From positions 1 through 32,814 of the forward strand of contig CAITMU010000160.1 of assembly GCA_903893565.1 (NCBI GenBank): a stretch of 32,814 bases of DNA, given 5' to 3'. The notes below the pieces were generated by a model that worked only from the letters and a program-made list of their open reading frames with translations, was not told the DNA's origin and made no database searches. This document shows positions 24,319 to 32,751 of the stretch, piece after piece. The position numbers and the translations under genes were made by a program. This DNA comes from an uncultured beta proteobacterium (GTDB lineage: Bacteria > Pseudomonadota > Gammaproteobacteria > Burkholderiales > SG8-41). Position 1 is the first letter of the stretch. Every line of letters starts with the position of its first letter.

Positions 24319-25089
24319 GTGAAAGATCCAATAGACTTTTTTTTCAATAAGCTCCGATGGCCCCTGCCCGCCCTATTGGTGTGGGCTGTGGCTTGGTGTG
24401 TCTATTTACTGGTATTGCAGGGGGACTTACCGGCAGCGATCGCTCTGGGGCTCGCCTCACTTTGTGGGGCAGGTGCCAGTGCACTGGGTCTAAAAAAACA
24501 AGTCTCCCTGGCACGTATTTTTGCCCTCGTGTTAGGGTTTCCCGTTTCCTTATGGCTTTCGGGCACCACGCATTTTCCTTACTGGTTATGGTTGTTACCG
24601 CTACTGCTGGCCCTTTGGATCTATCCGATGCATGCCTGGCGTGACGCGCCCATTTTCCCCACCCCATTACACGCGCTAAAGGACTTAACGGCACATGCCT
24701 CGCTCAGCGCCCAGGCCTTGATTCTCGATGCTGGCTGTGGTGCGGGCGATGGACTTAAAGCCTTACGTTTGGCTTACCCAGAGGCACGATTGGTCGGCAT
24801 CGAGTTCAGTAGACCCTTGCAGTGGTTGGCTCGACTGCGTTGCCCTTGGGCGATGGTTCGGCTTGGGGATATCTGGCAAGAACCCTGGGCAGGCTACGAC
24901 ATGGTTTATTTCTTCCAACGTCCTGAGACCATGCCTCGAGCGGTGGCAAAGGCAAGAGCTGAAATGAAACCAGGCACTTGGCTCGTGAGCTTAGAGTTCA
25001 TGGCTTTGGAACTCAAACCCACCGCGGTGGTGGCTGTCAATGCGAAAAGAAATGTCTGGCTCTACCAAGCACCGTTTATCGATGCCTAA
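24319..25089 (+). CDS. Membrane-anchored class I SAM-dependent methyltransferase
   Basis: The 256-residue protein begins with about 110 residues of hydrophobic sequence forming roughly three to four membrane helices (ALLVWAVAWCVYLLVLQG, IALGLASLCGAGASALG, FPYWLWLLPLLLALWIYP). A class I methyltransferase domain follows. The SAM-binding motif I is ALILDAGCGAGDGLKALRL, with the acidic residue at the end of strand 2 in RLVGIEFSRPLQ. Strand 4 is YDMVYFFQRPETM, and the region PGTWLVSLEFMAL follows. The start codon is GTG. The methyl acceptor is unknown; a membrane or lipid-linked substrate is plausible. The next two genes run in the same direction and may be transcribed with it. Confidence 0.75.
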   Translation: MKDPIDFFFNKLRWPLPALLVWAVAWCVYLLVLQGDLPAAIALGLASLCGAGASALGLKKQVSLARIFALVLGFPVSLWLSGTTHFPYWLWLLPLLLALWIYPMHAWRDAPIFPTPLHALKDLTAHASLSAQALILDAGCGAGDGLKALRLAYPEARLVGIEFSRPLQWLARLRCPWAMVRLGDIWQEPWAGYDMVYFFQRPETMPRAVAKARAEMKPGTWLVSLEFMALELKPTAVVAVNAKRNVWLYQAPFIDA

Positions 25090-25191
25090 AGCACCAGAAA
25101 ACCTCTTTATCCATAAAAATAAAAAGGGGAATTTCATATTCTCATTTTGTTTTATACTTTCCATCCATAAGAACACTCCTCTGACTATCTA

Positions 25192-26001
25192 ATGCAAAGC
25201 GCCACACCTCTGCGTCCCCAGCCAACCGAAGCAACGAAGGTCTACGTCATCGATTCTGCTAACGCGGCCTGGAAAAGATCCTCTTCCGAGGGGATACACT
25301 TCGAATGCCAAGTCTTACTCAGTGGAGAGGACGGGGGGCCTGAGGCCATGCGCTTTCGTTTTGACGACTGCCCCTCGGTATATGCCCACATGCATTTGAC
25401 CGCTCAGTTTCAATTACTTTTAAGCGGTGCTATGGATTTTCCCCGTGGCATTAAACATCTACAAGCGCCGGGATTACACTACACCGATCACAATATGCCC
25501 TACGGTCCATTCGCCGTATCGGGCGGCCACGACATGTTGGTTTTACATCCCAAGGCGGGGGGTATCATCTCCATGGCGCAAAGCTACGCTCGGCGTGAAA
25601 TTAACTTACAAGGACGACTGCTGGCGACCGAAGAAACGCCCACCGAATGGGAAAATCTCCCCGGTGTGCCCGGGGCACAATTCAAGCACTTAATCCCTTA
25701 CGGTCATGGGCCCACCGGCGTGTTGGTTAAAGTATCGGCCCAAGCAGAGCTTAAAATGCCCGCCCCCACTTTTGGGCGTTATGAAGTCGTGGTGTCTGGC
25801 TCCGCACTCATCGAAGGAAAACCAATAACAGCGCCCGGCTTTCGATACAGTATCGGTCCTGAACCGGCAAGCCCTATCATCAGTTTAGAAGAGGATACGC
25901 AAATTGCCTTCCTGAGTTTTGATCAAGAGGCATTAGCCGGAGGTCTAGAGCACCCCGTACTCGGAATAGAGGCCGCCGCGGCTATGGCCCGATCTATATA
26001 A
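25192..26001 (+). CDS. Cupin-like protein of unknown function
   Basis: The 269-residue protein is rich in beta-strand-like segments. It has two similar halves: an N-terminal half with YAHMHLTAQFQLLLSGAMDF and HYTDHNMPYGPFAVSGGHDM, and a C-terminal half with APTFGRYEVVVSGSALIEGK. The His-rich loops (HMHLTAQF and HYTDHNMPYGPF) recall metal-binding cupins. The duplicated layout suggests a bicupin fold, with the second half lacking the histidines. I recognise no specific family. No signal peptide and no clear ribosome site precede the ATG. A DsbA-like gene starts 45 bp downstream, so the two are likely co-transcribed. Confidence 0.55.
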   Translation: MQSATPLRPQPTEATKVYVIDSANAAWKRSSSEGIHFECQVLLSGEDGGPEAMRFRFDDCPSVYAHMHLTAQFQLLLSGAMDFPRGIKHLQAPGLHYTDHNMPYGPFAVSGGHDMLVLHPKAGGIISMAQSYARREINLQGRLLATEETPTEWENLPGVPGAQFKHLIPYGHGPTGVLVKVSAQAELKMPAPTFGRYEVVVSGSALIEGKPITAPGFRYSIGPEPASPIISLEEDTQIAFLSFDQEALAGGLEHPVLGIEAAAAMARSI

Positions 26002-26045
26002 AAATTGCTTCACGTTCCATTAAAAATGAGTATAAGGAATCGAAG

Positions 26046-26717
26046 ATGACTGACCATCCTAAGACATCTGTGACCGATGCCCCCCCCATCCAGACCCCGA
26101 GCCCTTTGCGAGTCGCTATCTTTGCCGACTTTGTTTGTCCCTATAGTTTTTTAGCCGTTGAGCAAATAGATCGCCTCGCACGCGAATATAATCTTCAGCC
26201 CCTTTGGCGCCCACACTGGCTCCATCCGGATACCCCCCCGGAAGGTTGCCCTCGTGAGAACACGGCGCAAAGCGAAGAAAAAGCACAACGCCGTAACGCT
26301 TGGATCAAAGAAATGGCTCCTGATCAATTTGCACGCATTCGTTATCCAGAAAAAAGACAATACAGCTTTTTAGCCTTTGAGGCGCTTGAGTTTGCAGCCG
26401 ATTATGGGCTGGACTTTGCCTACAAAACCGCTGTCTACGACTTGATGTGGACCGAAGGGGCAGATATTGGACAACTCGAAACCCTTTTATTGGCGGCTGA
26501 GCGCTGTGGACTCGATACCGATGAACTTGAAGCCGCTTTCAAACAACGAAGCTATTTTCAGCGCGCCTTGGACGCAGTGACCCAAGCGCGGCGCATCGGC
26601 ATTACCAATACTCCCACCATTTTTTTAGGTAAGACGCGAATCAACGGCTGGCATTACTACGAAGTGTTGCAATCGGTATTAGAAAAACAGGGCCTTCAAC
26701 CGATCAGCGCTCAATAA
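26046..26717 (+). CDS. DsbA-family oxidoreductase (FrnE / HCCA isomerase-like)
   Basis: A 223-residue cytoplasmic thioredoxin-superfamily protein with the DsbA insertion domain. After a 17-residue disordered start comes the strand RVAIFADFVCPYSFLAVEQI, where the active site is CPYS rather than CPxC. The single cysteine points to a glutathione-dependent isomerase or transferase role, like 2-hydroxychromene-2-carboxylate isomerase, rather than disulfide formation. The C-terminal part has the cis-Pro motif ITNTPTIFLGKTRINGWHYY typical of the family. AAGGAA lies 7-8 nt before the ATG. It follows the cupin-like gene closely; together they may form a small catabolic unit for an unknown substrate. 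Confidence 0.75.
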   Translation: MTDHPKTSVTDAPPIQTPSPLRVAIFADFVCPYSFLAVEQIDRLAREYNLQPLWRPHWLHPDTPPEGCPRENTAQSEEKAQRRNAWIKEMAPDQFARIRYPEKRQYSFLAFEALEFAADYGLDFAYKTAVYDLMWTEGADIGQLETLLLAAERCGLDTDELEAAFKQRSYFQRALDAVTQARRIGITNTPTIFLGKTRINGWHYYEVLQSVLEKQGLQPISAQ

Positions 26718-26791
26718 GGTGAGTGAAGGCAAAAAACACTGACCTTCCCCCATCTCACCACAACAATTAAACGGCCACTTACTGACCCTTG

Positions 26792-27796
26792 TTAGCCTGG
26801 TTTGACGGAAACAATTTTTCTTTCGTCAATGGATTGCAATATGGCAGCCGTTACCGACACGGTGTAGGTACTATCTTCCCCATCAGGCAATAAACTGCGT
26901 CGACCGGCCAACTCCGCCTCAAAGGCTTGAACCTCCCACTCGTAGGCAGGGCTTGCCACAAAGCGCTCCTCTGTGACGCCGTTCTTATCTCTTAGCGTAA
27001 TCACATGCTCTTTTTCCCAGCGCAGCGCCGAGGTCATTAAGCTCGCCTCTGTGCCCTCTATCAAGAGGTTATTTTGGCCTTGAGGCACCTGCCGCGTGGC
27101 ACGCACCTGAGCGTGCCCGCCGCCGCTTAACCGCCCTAGAACGGTAAAGGTATCATCCGCATGCCCTTCACGACGATCCGGTTGAGTAAACGCACTGACC
27201 TCTACAAAACGCTCGCCACTCACCCACTGCACCAAATCAATTAAATGCACACCAACGTCATACATCACACCACTTTGAGAATTATCAAGCCGCCAAGTTT
27301 TACGCGGTGGCATGGCTGAGGTGCGCTCTAAGGTCATCTCAACAATCTTGCCCAAACGCCCCGATTGCACAATTTCGCGAGCACGGGTCACCGCAGCATC
27401 CAAGCGAATCTGATGCGCAATACGCAGTATCACCCCAGCCTTTTGACACGCCTGCGTCATCTCACGGGCGTGCTCCGGTTTCATCGCCAAAGGCTTTTCG
27501 CATAACATATGCTTACCCGCCTTAGCACCTGCCAACACCGCCTCATGATGCATAGCATTAGGTAGCGCAATGTAGACGGCATCCACCGTGTCATCATGGA
27601 GTAAAGATTCTAGATTGGCATGCACATGGGGCACATTAAAGCGCTTAGCAAATTCACGGGTTTTTTCTTCTGTGCTACCGAGACAAGCCACCAAAGCCGA
27701 ACCTTCACTCTTAATCATACCCGGCACCACAAAGTCACAAGCAGCCCACCCCAAGCCCACAATTCCCCAACCTATTTTCTTCGCATTCGTACTCAT
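26792..27796 (-). CDS. Gfo/Idh/MocA-family oxidoreductase (second copy)
   Basis: From the ATG at 27796 (MSTNAKKIGWGIVGLGWAAC) the protein has about 334 residues. The Rossmann motif is GIVGLGWAACDF, the second signature AVYIALPNAMHHE, and the family EKP motif is HMLCEKPLAM. The C-terminal domain begins LRIAHQIRLDAAVTRAREI and includes the conserved MYDVGVHLIDLVQWVSGE. It is related only distantly to the MocA-type protein at 12323-13333. Members act on sugar-like or polyol substrates with NAD(P). The start overlaps the upstream flavin-oxygenase stop as ATGA, so translation is coupled and the two enzymes probably serve one pathway. A longer frame exists to 27928 but reads through the upstream gene. 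Confidence 0.85.
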   Translation of the reverse strand: MSTNAKKIGWGIVGLGWAACDFVVPGMIKSEGSALVACLGSTEEKTREFAKRFNVPHVHANLESLLHDDTVDAVYIALPNAMHHEAVLAGAKAGKHMLCEKPLAMKPEHAREMTQACQKAGVILRIAHQIRLDAAVTRAREIVQSGRLGKIVEMTLERTSAMPPRKTWRLDNSQSGVMYDVGVHLIDLVQWVSGERFVEVSAFTQPDRREGHADDTFTVLGRLSGGGHAQVRATRQVPQGQNNLLIEGTEASLMTSALRWEKEHVITLRDKNGVTEERFVASPAYEWEVQAFEAELAGRRSLLPDGEDSTYTVSVTAAILQSIDERKIVSVKPG

Positions 27797-28761
27797 GAGT
27801 GCGCTCCCAATCCCAATTGATTGCGGGCCAATGCGTATTCCGTTTTTAAACGGGCCACCAAATCTGCGACCGAGGGGATATCGTCGATATTGCCAACCCC
27901 TTGCCCTGCCCCCCAAATTTCTTTCCAAGTCTTAGGACGCTGATCACGGTTGCGATATTCACCCGGAGCGTCTTGAGCCGGCAAATGATCTGGGTCTAAG
28001 CCTGCCCGACGAATACTGCCCGCAAGGTAACTGCCGTGAACGCCAGAGAACAAGGGAGTAAAAACCACATCCGAAGAATTGGACTCTACAATCATTTGCT
28101 TGTAACCCTCCACCGCATCCGACTCACGAGTTGCAATAAATCGTGTGCCGATATAGGCTAGATCACAACCCATCGCTTCAGCGGCTAACACCGCTGAACC
28201 ATTGGTAATAGCCCCCGATAAAATCAGTGGCCCTGAATGAATACGACGCAATTCATTCACCAACGCAAAAGGGTTTAAGGTGCCCGCATGGCCCCCGGCG
28301 CCCGCACACACAGCGATCAATCCATCCACCCCGGCCTCTAGGGCCTTTTCTGCATGACGCACTTTCACTACATCATGAAACACGAGTCCTCCATAAGCAT
28401 GCACACGGGGCACCAATGCCGCCGGAGCACTTAAGGAGGTAATCACAATCGGCACCTTATGGGCTAGCACGACTTCCAGATCCTGCTCAAGGCGCTGGTT
28501 AGCCTTATTCATAATGAGGTTAACGGCAAAAGGGGCCACTTTTTTCTTCGGATGCTCACGCTGATATTGCGCTAACTCCGTCTCAATGCGGGTTAACCAA
28601 CGATCTAATTCTTCCTGCGGTCTCGCATTTAAGGCGGGAAATGAACCAATAATACCGGCCTTACATTGCTCAATCACCAACTGTGGGCCTGAGACCACAA
28701 ACATGGGAGAGCACAGCACCGGTAATTCAAGTTTGTTACGTAAATCAGCAGGGAGTGACAT
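27793..28761 (-). CDS. Flavin-dependent nitronate monooxygenase-like protein (NMO / 2-nitropropane dioxygenase family)
   Basis: The 322-residue protein is an FMN TIM-barrel enzyme. Its N terminus, ELPVLCSPMFVVSGPQLVIE, is typical of the family. It also has the phosphate-binding glycine region VCAGAGGHAGTLNPFALVNE and LILSGAITNGSAVLAAEAMG, followed by CDLAYIGTRFIATRES. The conserved HD-like region FHDVVKVRHAEKALEAGVDG is also present. These enzymes oxidise alkyl nitronates or act as enoyl-reductase/quinone reductase relatives, so the exact reaction cannot be assigned. It is coupled (ATGA) to the MocA-type gene. The 265 bp upstream to phrB is a divergent promoter region. Confidence 0.85.
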   Translation of the reverse strand: MSLPADLRNKLELPVLCSPMFVVSGPQLVIEQCKAGIIGSFPALNARPQEELDRWLTRIETELAQYQREHPKKKVAPFAVNLIMNKANQRLEQDLEVVLAHKVPIVITSLSAPAALVPRVHAYGGLVFHDVVKVRHAEKALEAGVDGLIAVCAGAGGHAGTLNPFALVNELRRIHSGPLILSGAITNGSAVLAAEAMGCDLAYIGTRFIATRESDAVEGYKQMIVESNSSDVVFTPLFSGVHGSYLAGSIRRAGLDPDHLPAQDAPGEYRNRDQRPKTWKEIWGAGQGVGNIDDIPSVADLVARLKTEYALARNQLGLGAHS

Positions 28762-29026
28762 CGGAATTCCTCAATTTTTATTCAAAAAAAGATTTTATAC
28801 ATCACCCACATTTATAACATGCTTACAGCGCTTTTGCTCTGAAAACAAAAGTGAAAATACCCTACCGCCTCCCCACCCCTTCTCCCCTCTTCACAAAACA
28901 TAGCCCCCCGTTTACACTCTGGCTCTGATTTTACCCTCTCGTACTGCCCCCGTTTGGGGCTCGGTCAAACCCCCAGTAACCGACCCCCGCTCCTATCAAA
29001 ATTTATTACATTGCGTCCTTGACCTC
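28762..29026. promoter_or_regulatory. Divergent intergenic region with C-tract-rich photolyase leader
   Basis: The spacer between the leftward flavin-oxygenase gene and the rightward photolyase gene is AT-rich on the left. From about 28861 it is strikingly pyrimidine-rich, with runs of four to six C repeated up to the photolyase start; on the other strand these are G runs. Both genes must be driven from here. No consensus promoter could be fixed. Confidence 0.35.
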
Positions 29027-30463
29027 TTGACCCCTATAACTCCCCCCCCGCCCATTCTTTTCTGGTTTCGTCGAGACCTTCGCATCAAAGACAATGCAGG
29101 CCTTTATCGGGCACTGACCCATCCATCCGGGGCTCCCGTTTACTGCGTTTTTGTCTTTGATCGGGATATTTTAGATGCCCTACCTAGTAAAGAAGACCGC
29201 CGCGTGGAGTTTTTACATGGCTGCGTGAGTCAATTACAGGCGAGCCTTCGTCAAGCTGGCGGCGAACTCTTCATTTTTCATGATAGCGCCCTCAAAACCA
29301 TCCCCCAATTGGCCCAGTCCTTGTCGGTCTCCCAGGTGTTTACCAATGAAGATTATGAGCCCCTTGCCATTGAACGCGATCGTCAAATCGACCGAAAACT
29401 GGCTGCCTTAGGCATCGGGTTTCAAAGTTTTAAAGATCAAGTACTGCATGCCAAATCCGAAGTGCTGACCCAAGCCGGCCAGCCCTTTACGGTCTTCACC
29501 CCTTATAAAAACGCCTGTCTTAAGAAATTAGGGCCCCAGAGCTTACAACCCTTTCCCAGTGAAAAGCATCTAAAACACTTAGCTCCCGTGAAGACGGCCT
29601 CAGCGCTACCGTCTTTACAGGCATTGGGCTTTGCACCCACTAATCTTCAAGCCCTTAAAATCGAAGCCGGGGAAAGTGGCGCTGAAACGCTCATCGAAAA
29701 ATTTACCACGCCGATCGATCACTATCATGAGGCGCGTGACTTTCCTGCCAAGCGCGGCGTCTCCTACCTATCGGTCCATAACCGCTTTGGTACGGTGTCA
29801 ATTCGTCGACTCGCCCGTTGGGCCTTTGAGCGCGATACCGCGGGAGCAAAAATTTGGTTAAATGAACTGTTATGGCGTGATTTTTATTTTCAAATCCTCT
29901 ACCACTTTCCCCACGCCGCCCAGTCGGCGTTTAAACCCAAATACACGCTCTTAGCCTACGAAAACGATAAGGGTCTATTCCAAGCGTGGTGCGATGCTAA
30001 AACCGGCTACCCGATCGTTGACGCGGCCATGCGGCAAATCAACCAAACCGGTTTTATGCATAATCGCTTACGCATGATCGTCGCTTCTTTTCTGACCAAA
30101 GATTTACTCATTGATTGGCGATGGGGCGAGCGTTATTTTGCTCAGCACTTAAACGACTTTGACTTAGCAGCCAACAACGGGGGCTGGCAATGGGCTGCCT
30201 CAACAGGATGCGATGCCCAGCCCTACTTTCGTATATTTAATCCCGTGACGCAGTCCGAACGATTTGATCCACAAGGCCACTTTATTCGTCGTTATTTACC
30301 GGAACTTAATGCAGTCCCCGATGCCCACATTCATGCCCCTTGGCTCATGTCGATTGAATCGCAAAAAAAATCGCACTGCACCATCGGCCAACACTACCCG
30401 GCTCCCGTTGTTGATCATGCCAATGCACGCCTAAAAGCGTTAGCCCTTTACAAAACGGTCTAA
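29027..30463 (+). CDS. phrB: Deoxyribodipyrimidine photolyase (class I CPD photolyase)
   Basis: The 478-residue enzyme uses blue light to split cyclobutane pyrimidine dimers in DNA. The antenna domain begins PPPPILFWFRRDLRIKDNAG and the FAD domain includes WLNELLWRDFYFQILYHFPH. The conserved core DAAMRQINQTGFMHNRLRMI is followed by NNGGWQWAASTGCDAQPYF, with the tryptophans of the electron-transfer chain, and RIFNPVTQSERFDPQG. The length is normal and the gene intact. The start codon is TTG at 29027 without a good ribosome site, and no upstream alternative exists before a stop. It contrasts with the truncated second photolyase at 8115-8345. Confidence 0.93.
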   Translation: MTPITPPPPILFWFRRDLRIKDNAGLYRALTHPSGAPVYCVFVFDRDILDALPSKEDRRVEFLHGCVSQLQASLRQAGGELFIFHDSALKTIPQLAQSLSVSQVFTNEDYEPLAIERDRQIDRKLAALGIGFQSFKDQVLHAKSEVLTQAGQPFTVFTPYKNACLKKLGPQSLQPFPSEKHLKHLAPVKTASALPSLQALGFAPTNLQALKIEAGESGAETLIEKFTTPIDHYHEARDFPAKRGVSYLSVHNRFGTVSIRRLARWAFERDTAGAKIWLNELLWRDFYFQILYHFPHAAQSAFKPKYTLLAYENDKGLFQAWCDAKTGYPIVDAAMRQINQTGFMHNRLRMIVASFLTKDLLIDWRWGERYFAQHLNDFDLAANNGGWQWAASTGCDAQPYFRIFNPVTQSERFDPQGHFIRRYLPELNAVPDAHIHAPWLMSIESQKKSHCTIGQHYPAPVVDHANARLKALALYKTV

Positions 30464-30691
30464 GTCACCGCGCTTACCTATTGAAGGCTTTACGTACTGT
30501 ATACCACTGGCACAGGAAAAGCTCTCATGGCGGGAGAGGCGCTTATCGAAAAAAAGACGCTTCCCCTCGTAAATGAATAAATAAGCATTTAGCGATCATA
30601 AAAAATAAAAACGGGTGTTGGATTATGTCTTTAAATCAGCGAGAATCATCCTTTTATCCATTCCTGCGACAAAAGCCTGAGGCCTCACATC

Positions 30692-31528
30692 ATGAGCAAT
30701 GCATTTATCCCCGATTTTAAGGCCCCTGCACAACGCACCGGTAAAGCCTTATGGGTTGTGTTTGAAGCCAACCGGATTCTGATACGCATGGAGGCCGGCG
30801 TACCTCAACTGTTTTGTTCCCACCATCCGAACGATCACGCCTTGGAAGTCAGCCAAGAACATTATTTAGGCACTTACCAAGAGCAACATTGCTTTGCCGC
30901 AGAATTAGCTCCAGACCAAAATTTACCGGATGCGCACGCTATGCTCGGGCTCAGAGACTTTCTAGGGCACGTTAATGAGACCATGGCGGGTATTTGCGGG
31001 CGCGCCTACCAAATTCTAGAATGGGAACGCAATCATCAATTTTGTGGCAAATGCGGTCAACCCACTCAATTGCGAGACAATGAGAGGGCACGTACGTGTG
31101 TGCCATGTAAGCGAACCTCTTACCCCCCGGTAGCCCCTGCAATTATGATTTTGATTCATGATGGTCGAAAGCTACTATTAGCAAAAAAATTCGGCTGGGG
31201 TAACACTCGTTATTCAGCGCTAGCCGGTTTTGTCGAACCTGGAGAAACACTGGAAACCACCGTGATTCGAGAAACAAGAGAAGAAGTCGGTGTTGAAATA
31301 AAAAATATCCGCTACTTTGGCAGCCAACCCTGGCCATTCCCCAATAACCTCATGGTCGCTTTTACCGCTGAATACGCAGGCGGTGTAGTCACCCCGGATG
31401 GTGTTGAAATCGAAGAGGCAGCTTTTTTTGACGTCGATGAACTACCCAATTTACCTCCGGGTATCAGTATCTCGCGTCGTATGATCAATCAAGTCGCAGA
31501 AGAATTAAGAAAGCTGCCCCGACCTTAA
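30692..31528 (+). CDS. nudC: NADH pyrophosphatase / NAD-decapping Nudix hydrolase
   Basis: The 278-residue protein has the NudC layout. An N-terminal region precedes a zinc ribbon with Cys118, Cys121, Cys136 and Cys139 (FCGKCGQ and CVPCKR). The Nudix box follows (GFVEPGETLETTVIRETREE, then VGVEI; residues 179-203) with all consensus catalytic residues. The NAD-specific motif SQPWPFP (211-217) comes next. It is followed by NN where the family consensus has xS, so the last position of the array is substituted. NudC hydrolyses NADH to NMNH and AMP and removes NAD caps from RNA. GAGG lies about 9 nt before the ATG. The transaldolase gene follows after 15 bp, so the two form an operon. Confidence 0.92.
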   Translation: MSNAFIPDFKAPAQRTGKALWVVFEANRILIRMEAGVPQLFCSHHPNDHALEVSQEHYLGTYQEQHCFAAELAPDQNLPDAHAMLGLRDFLGHVNETMAGICGRAYQILEWERNHQFCGKCGQPTQLRDNERARTCVPCKRTSYPPVAPAIMILIHDGRKLLLAKKFGWGNTRYSALAGFVEPGETLETTVIRETREEVGVEIKNIRYFGSQPWPFPNNLMVAFTAEYAGGVVTPDGVEIEEAAFFDVDELPNLPPGISISRRMINQVAEELRKLPRP

Positions 31529-31543
31529 GAGGAACATTGTTTC

Positions 31544-32635
31544 ATGAACCCCCTACTCACCGCAAAACGATTGGGTCAGAGCCTGTGGCTAGACAACCTT
31601 TCACGCACCCTCATTGAAGAGGGCTCACTCGAGCGACTCATCGAAGAAGATGGGGTCAGTGGAGTGACCTCTAATCCAGCGATTTTTCTTAAAGCTATCA
31701 GTCAGAGCCCTTACTACCGCGATGATATTGTGCGACTCAAGGCCCAAAATATTGACGCTGAAACCTTGTATGAAGCCTTGGTGATACCCGATATACAAGC
31801 CGCCTGCGATCTTTTACTGAAGGAGTACCACCGCACCCAAGCAGAGGATGGTTATGTCAGTCTTGAAGTCTCCCCCGCACTGGCCCACGACGCCAAAGCC
31901 ACGCTCAAAGCCGGCCTCAGATTAAAAGCGGCCGTGAATCGTGCCAATTTACTGATCAAGGTACCCGCTACCAAGGCGGGTATCGTCGCAATTGAATCCT
32001 TGATCGCGGCTGGGTGTTCAGTCAATGTCACATTGATGTTTGGCTTGACCCACGTTCGAGAGGTCGCTCTAGCCTACCAAAAAGGATTGGAGCAATGGGT
32101 GGCTCAGGGTGGCGAACCGAAAGCCATCAAATCGGTTGCAAGTTTATTTTTAAGTCGGGTCGATACCTCGGTAGACAAAAAGCTGGAGTCAATCGGAGGA
32201 TCGGCCCTGACCCTTTGTGGCAAAACCGGTATCGCCTTAGCCAAGCTCGCTTACAGCCAATATGAAGAGGCGACACAATCCAAAGCCTTTAGTGCGTTAA
32301 AGGCGCAAGGGGCTAGACCCCAAACAATGTTATGGGCCAGCACCGGCACTAAAAACCCAGCCTACAGCGATGTCATGTATGTTGAAAATCTAATCGGCCC
32401 GAATACCATCAACACTTTGCCCGATGCCACCCTGGAAGCCTTTCGCGATCACGGTCAGGCACACTTACGCTTAAACGAAGACATGCCCTCTTGTCATACC
32501 CATTGGAAAAAACTGCAAGATTTAGGCATTGATATGAATGCGGTAGCGCAGAGTTTGCAACAAGACGGCCTCGCCCAGTTTGAACAAGCTTTTAGTCAGT
32601 TAATGATACAACTCGAAGGTTCACTCAAAGGCTAA
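31544..32635 (+). CDS. tal: Transaldolase (long, subfamily 2 type)
   Basis: The 363-residue enzyme transfers a three-carbon dihydroxyacetone unit between sugar phosphates in the non-oxidative pentose phosphate pathway. Conserved elements are GQSLWLDNLSRTLIEEGSLE at the N terminus, GVSGVTSNPAIFLKAI, DGYVSLEVSPALAHD, and the Schiff-base lysine (about Lys139) in RANLLIKVPATKAG. VNVTLMFGLTHVREVALAY and SVASLFLSRVDTSVDKKLE follow. The size and sequence fit the actinobacterial/proteobacterial subfamily 2. AGAGGA precedes the ATG. It is encoded 15 bp after nudC. The gene is intact, but only 116 bp separate its stop from a transposase gene. Confidence 0.93.
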   Translation: MNPLLTAKRLGQSLWLDNLSRTLIEEGSLERLIEEDGVSGVTSNPAIFLKAISQSPYYRDDIVRLKAQNIDAETLYEALVIPDIQAACDLLLKEYHRTQAEDGYVSLEVSPALAHDAKATLKAGLRLKAAVNRANLLIKVPATKAGIVAIESLIAAGCSVNVTLMFGLTHVREVALAYQKGLEQWVAQGGEPKAIKSVASLFLSRVDTSVDKKLESIGGSALTLCGKTGIALAKLAYSQYEEATQSKAFSALKAQGARPQTMLWASTGTKNPAYSDVMYVENLIGPNTINTLPDATLEAFRDHGQAHLRLNEDMPSCHTHWKKLQDLGIDMNAVAQSLQQDGLAQFEQAFSQLMIQLEGSLKG

Positions 32636-32639
32636 TGGG

Positions 32640-32720
32640 GTTTAACGCGCGCGAACTACAGAACGTAGTTCACGGAAAGCCCCAACACTTGGAATGAGGG
32701 TTACAAGCAGTTAGCTTAAA
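32640..32720 (+). other. Hairpin-containing stretch before the IS607-type gene
   Basis: A perfect 7-bp hairpin GAACTAC/GTAGTTC (32653-32671, 5-nt loop) is followed by a weaker stem AGCCC/GGGTT (32678-32702). ACAAGCAGTTAG comes next, and then AT-rich DNA. A strong stem followed by this layout resembles the structured ends of IS200/IS605/IS607 elements that encode omega-RNA, but here it lies ahead of the recombinase gene. It could be the element's left end or the right end of another copy. Confidence 0.4.
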
Positions 32721-32751
32721 ATATATTCAAACCTAATTTATACTATCCATT

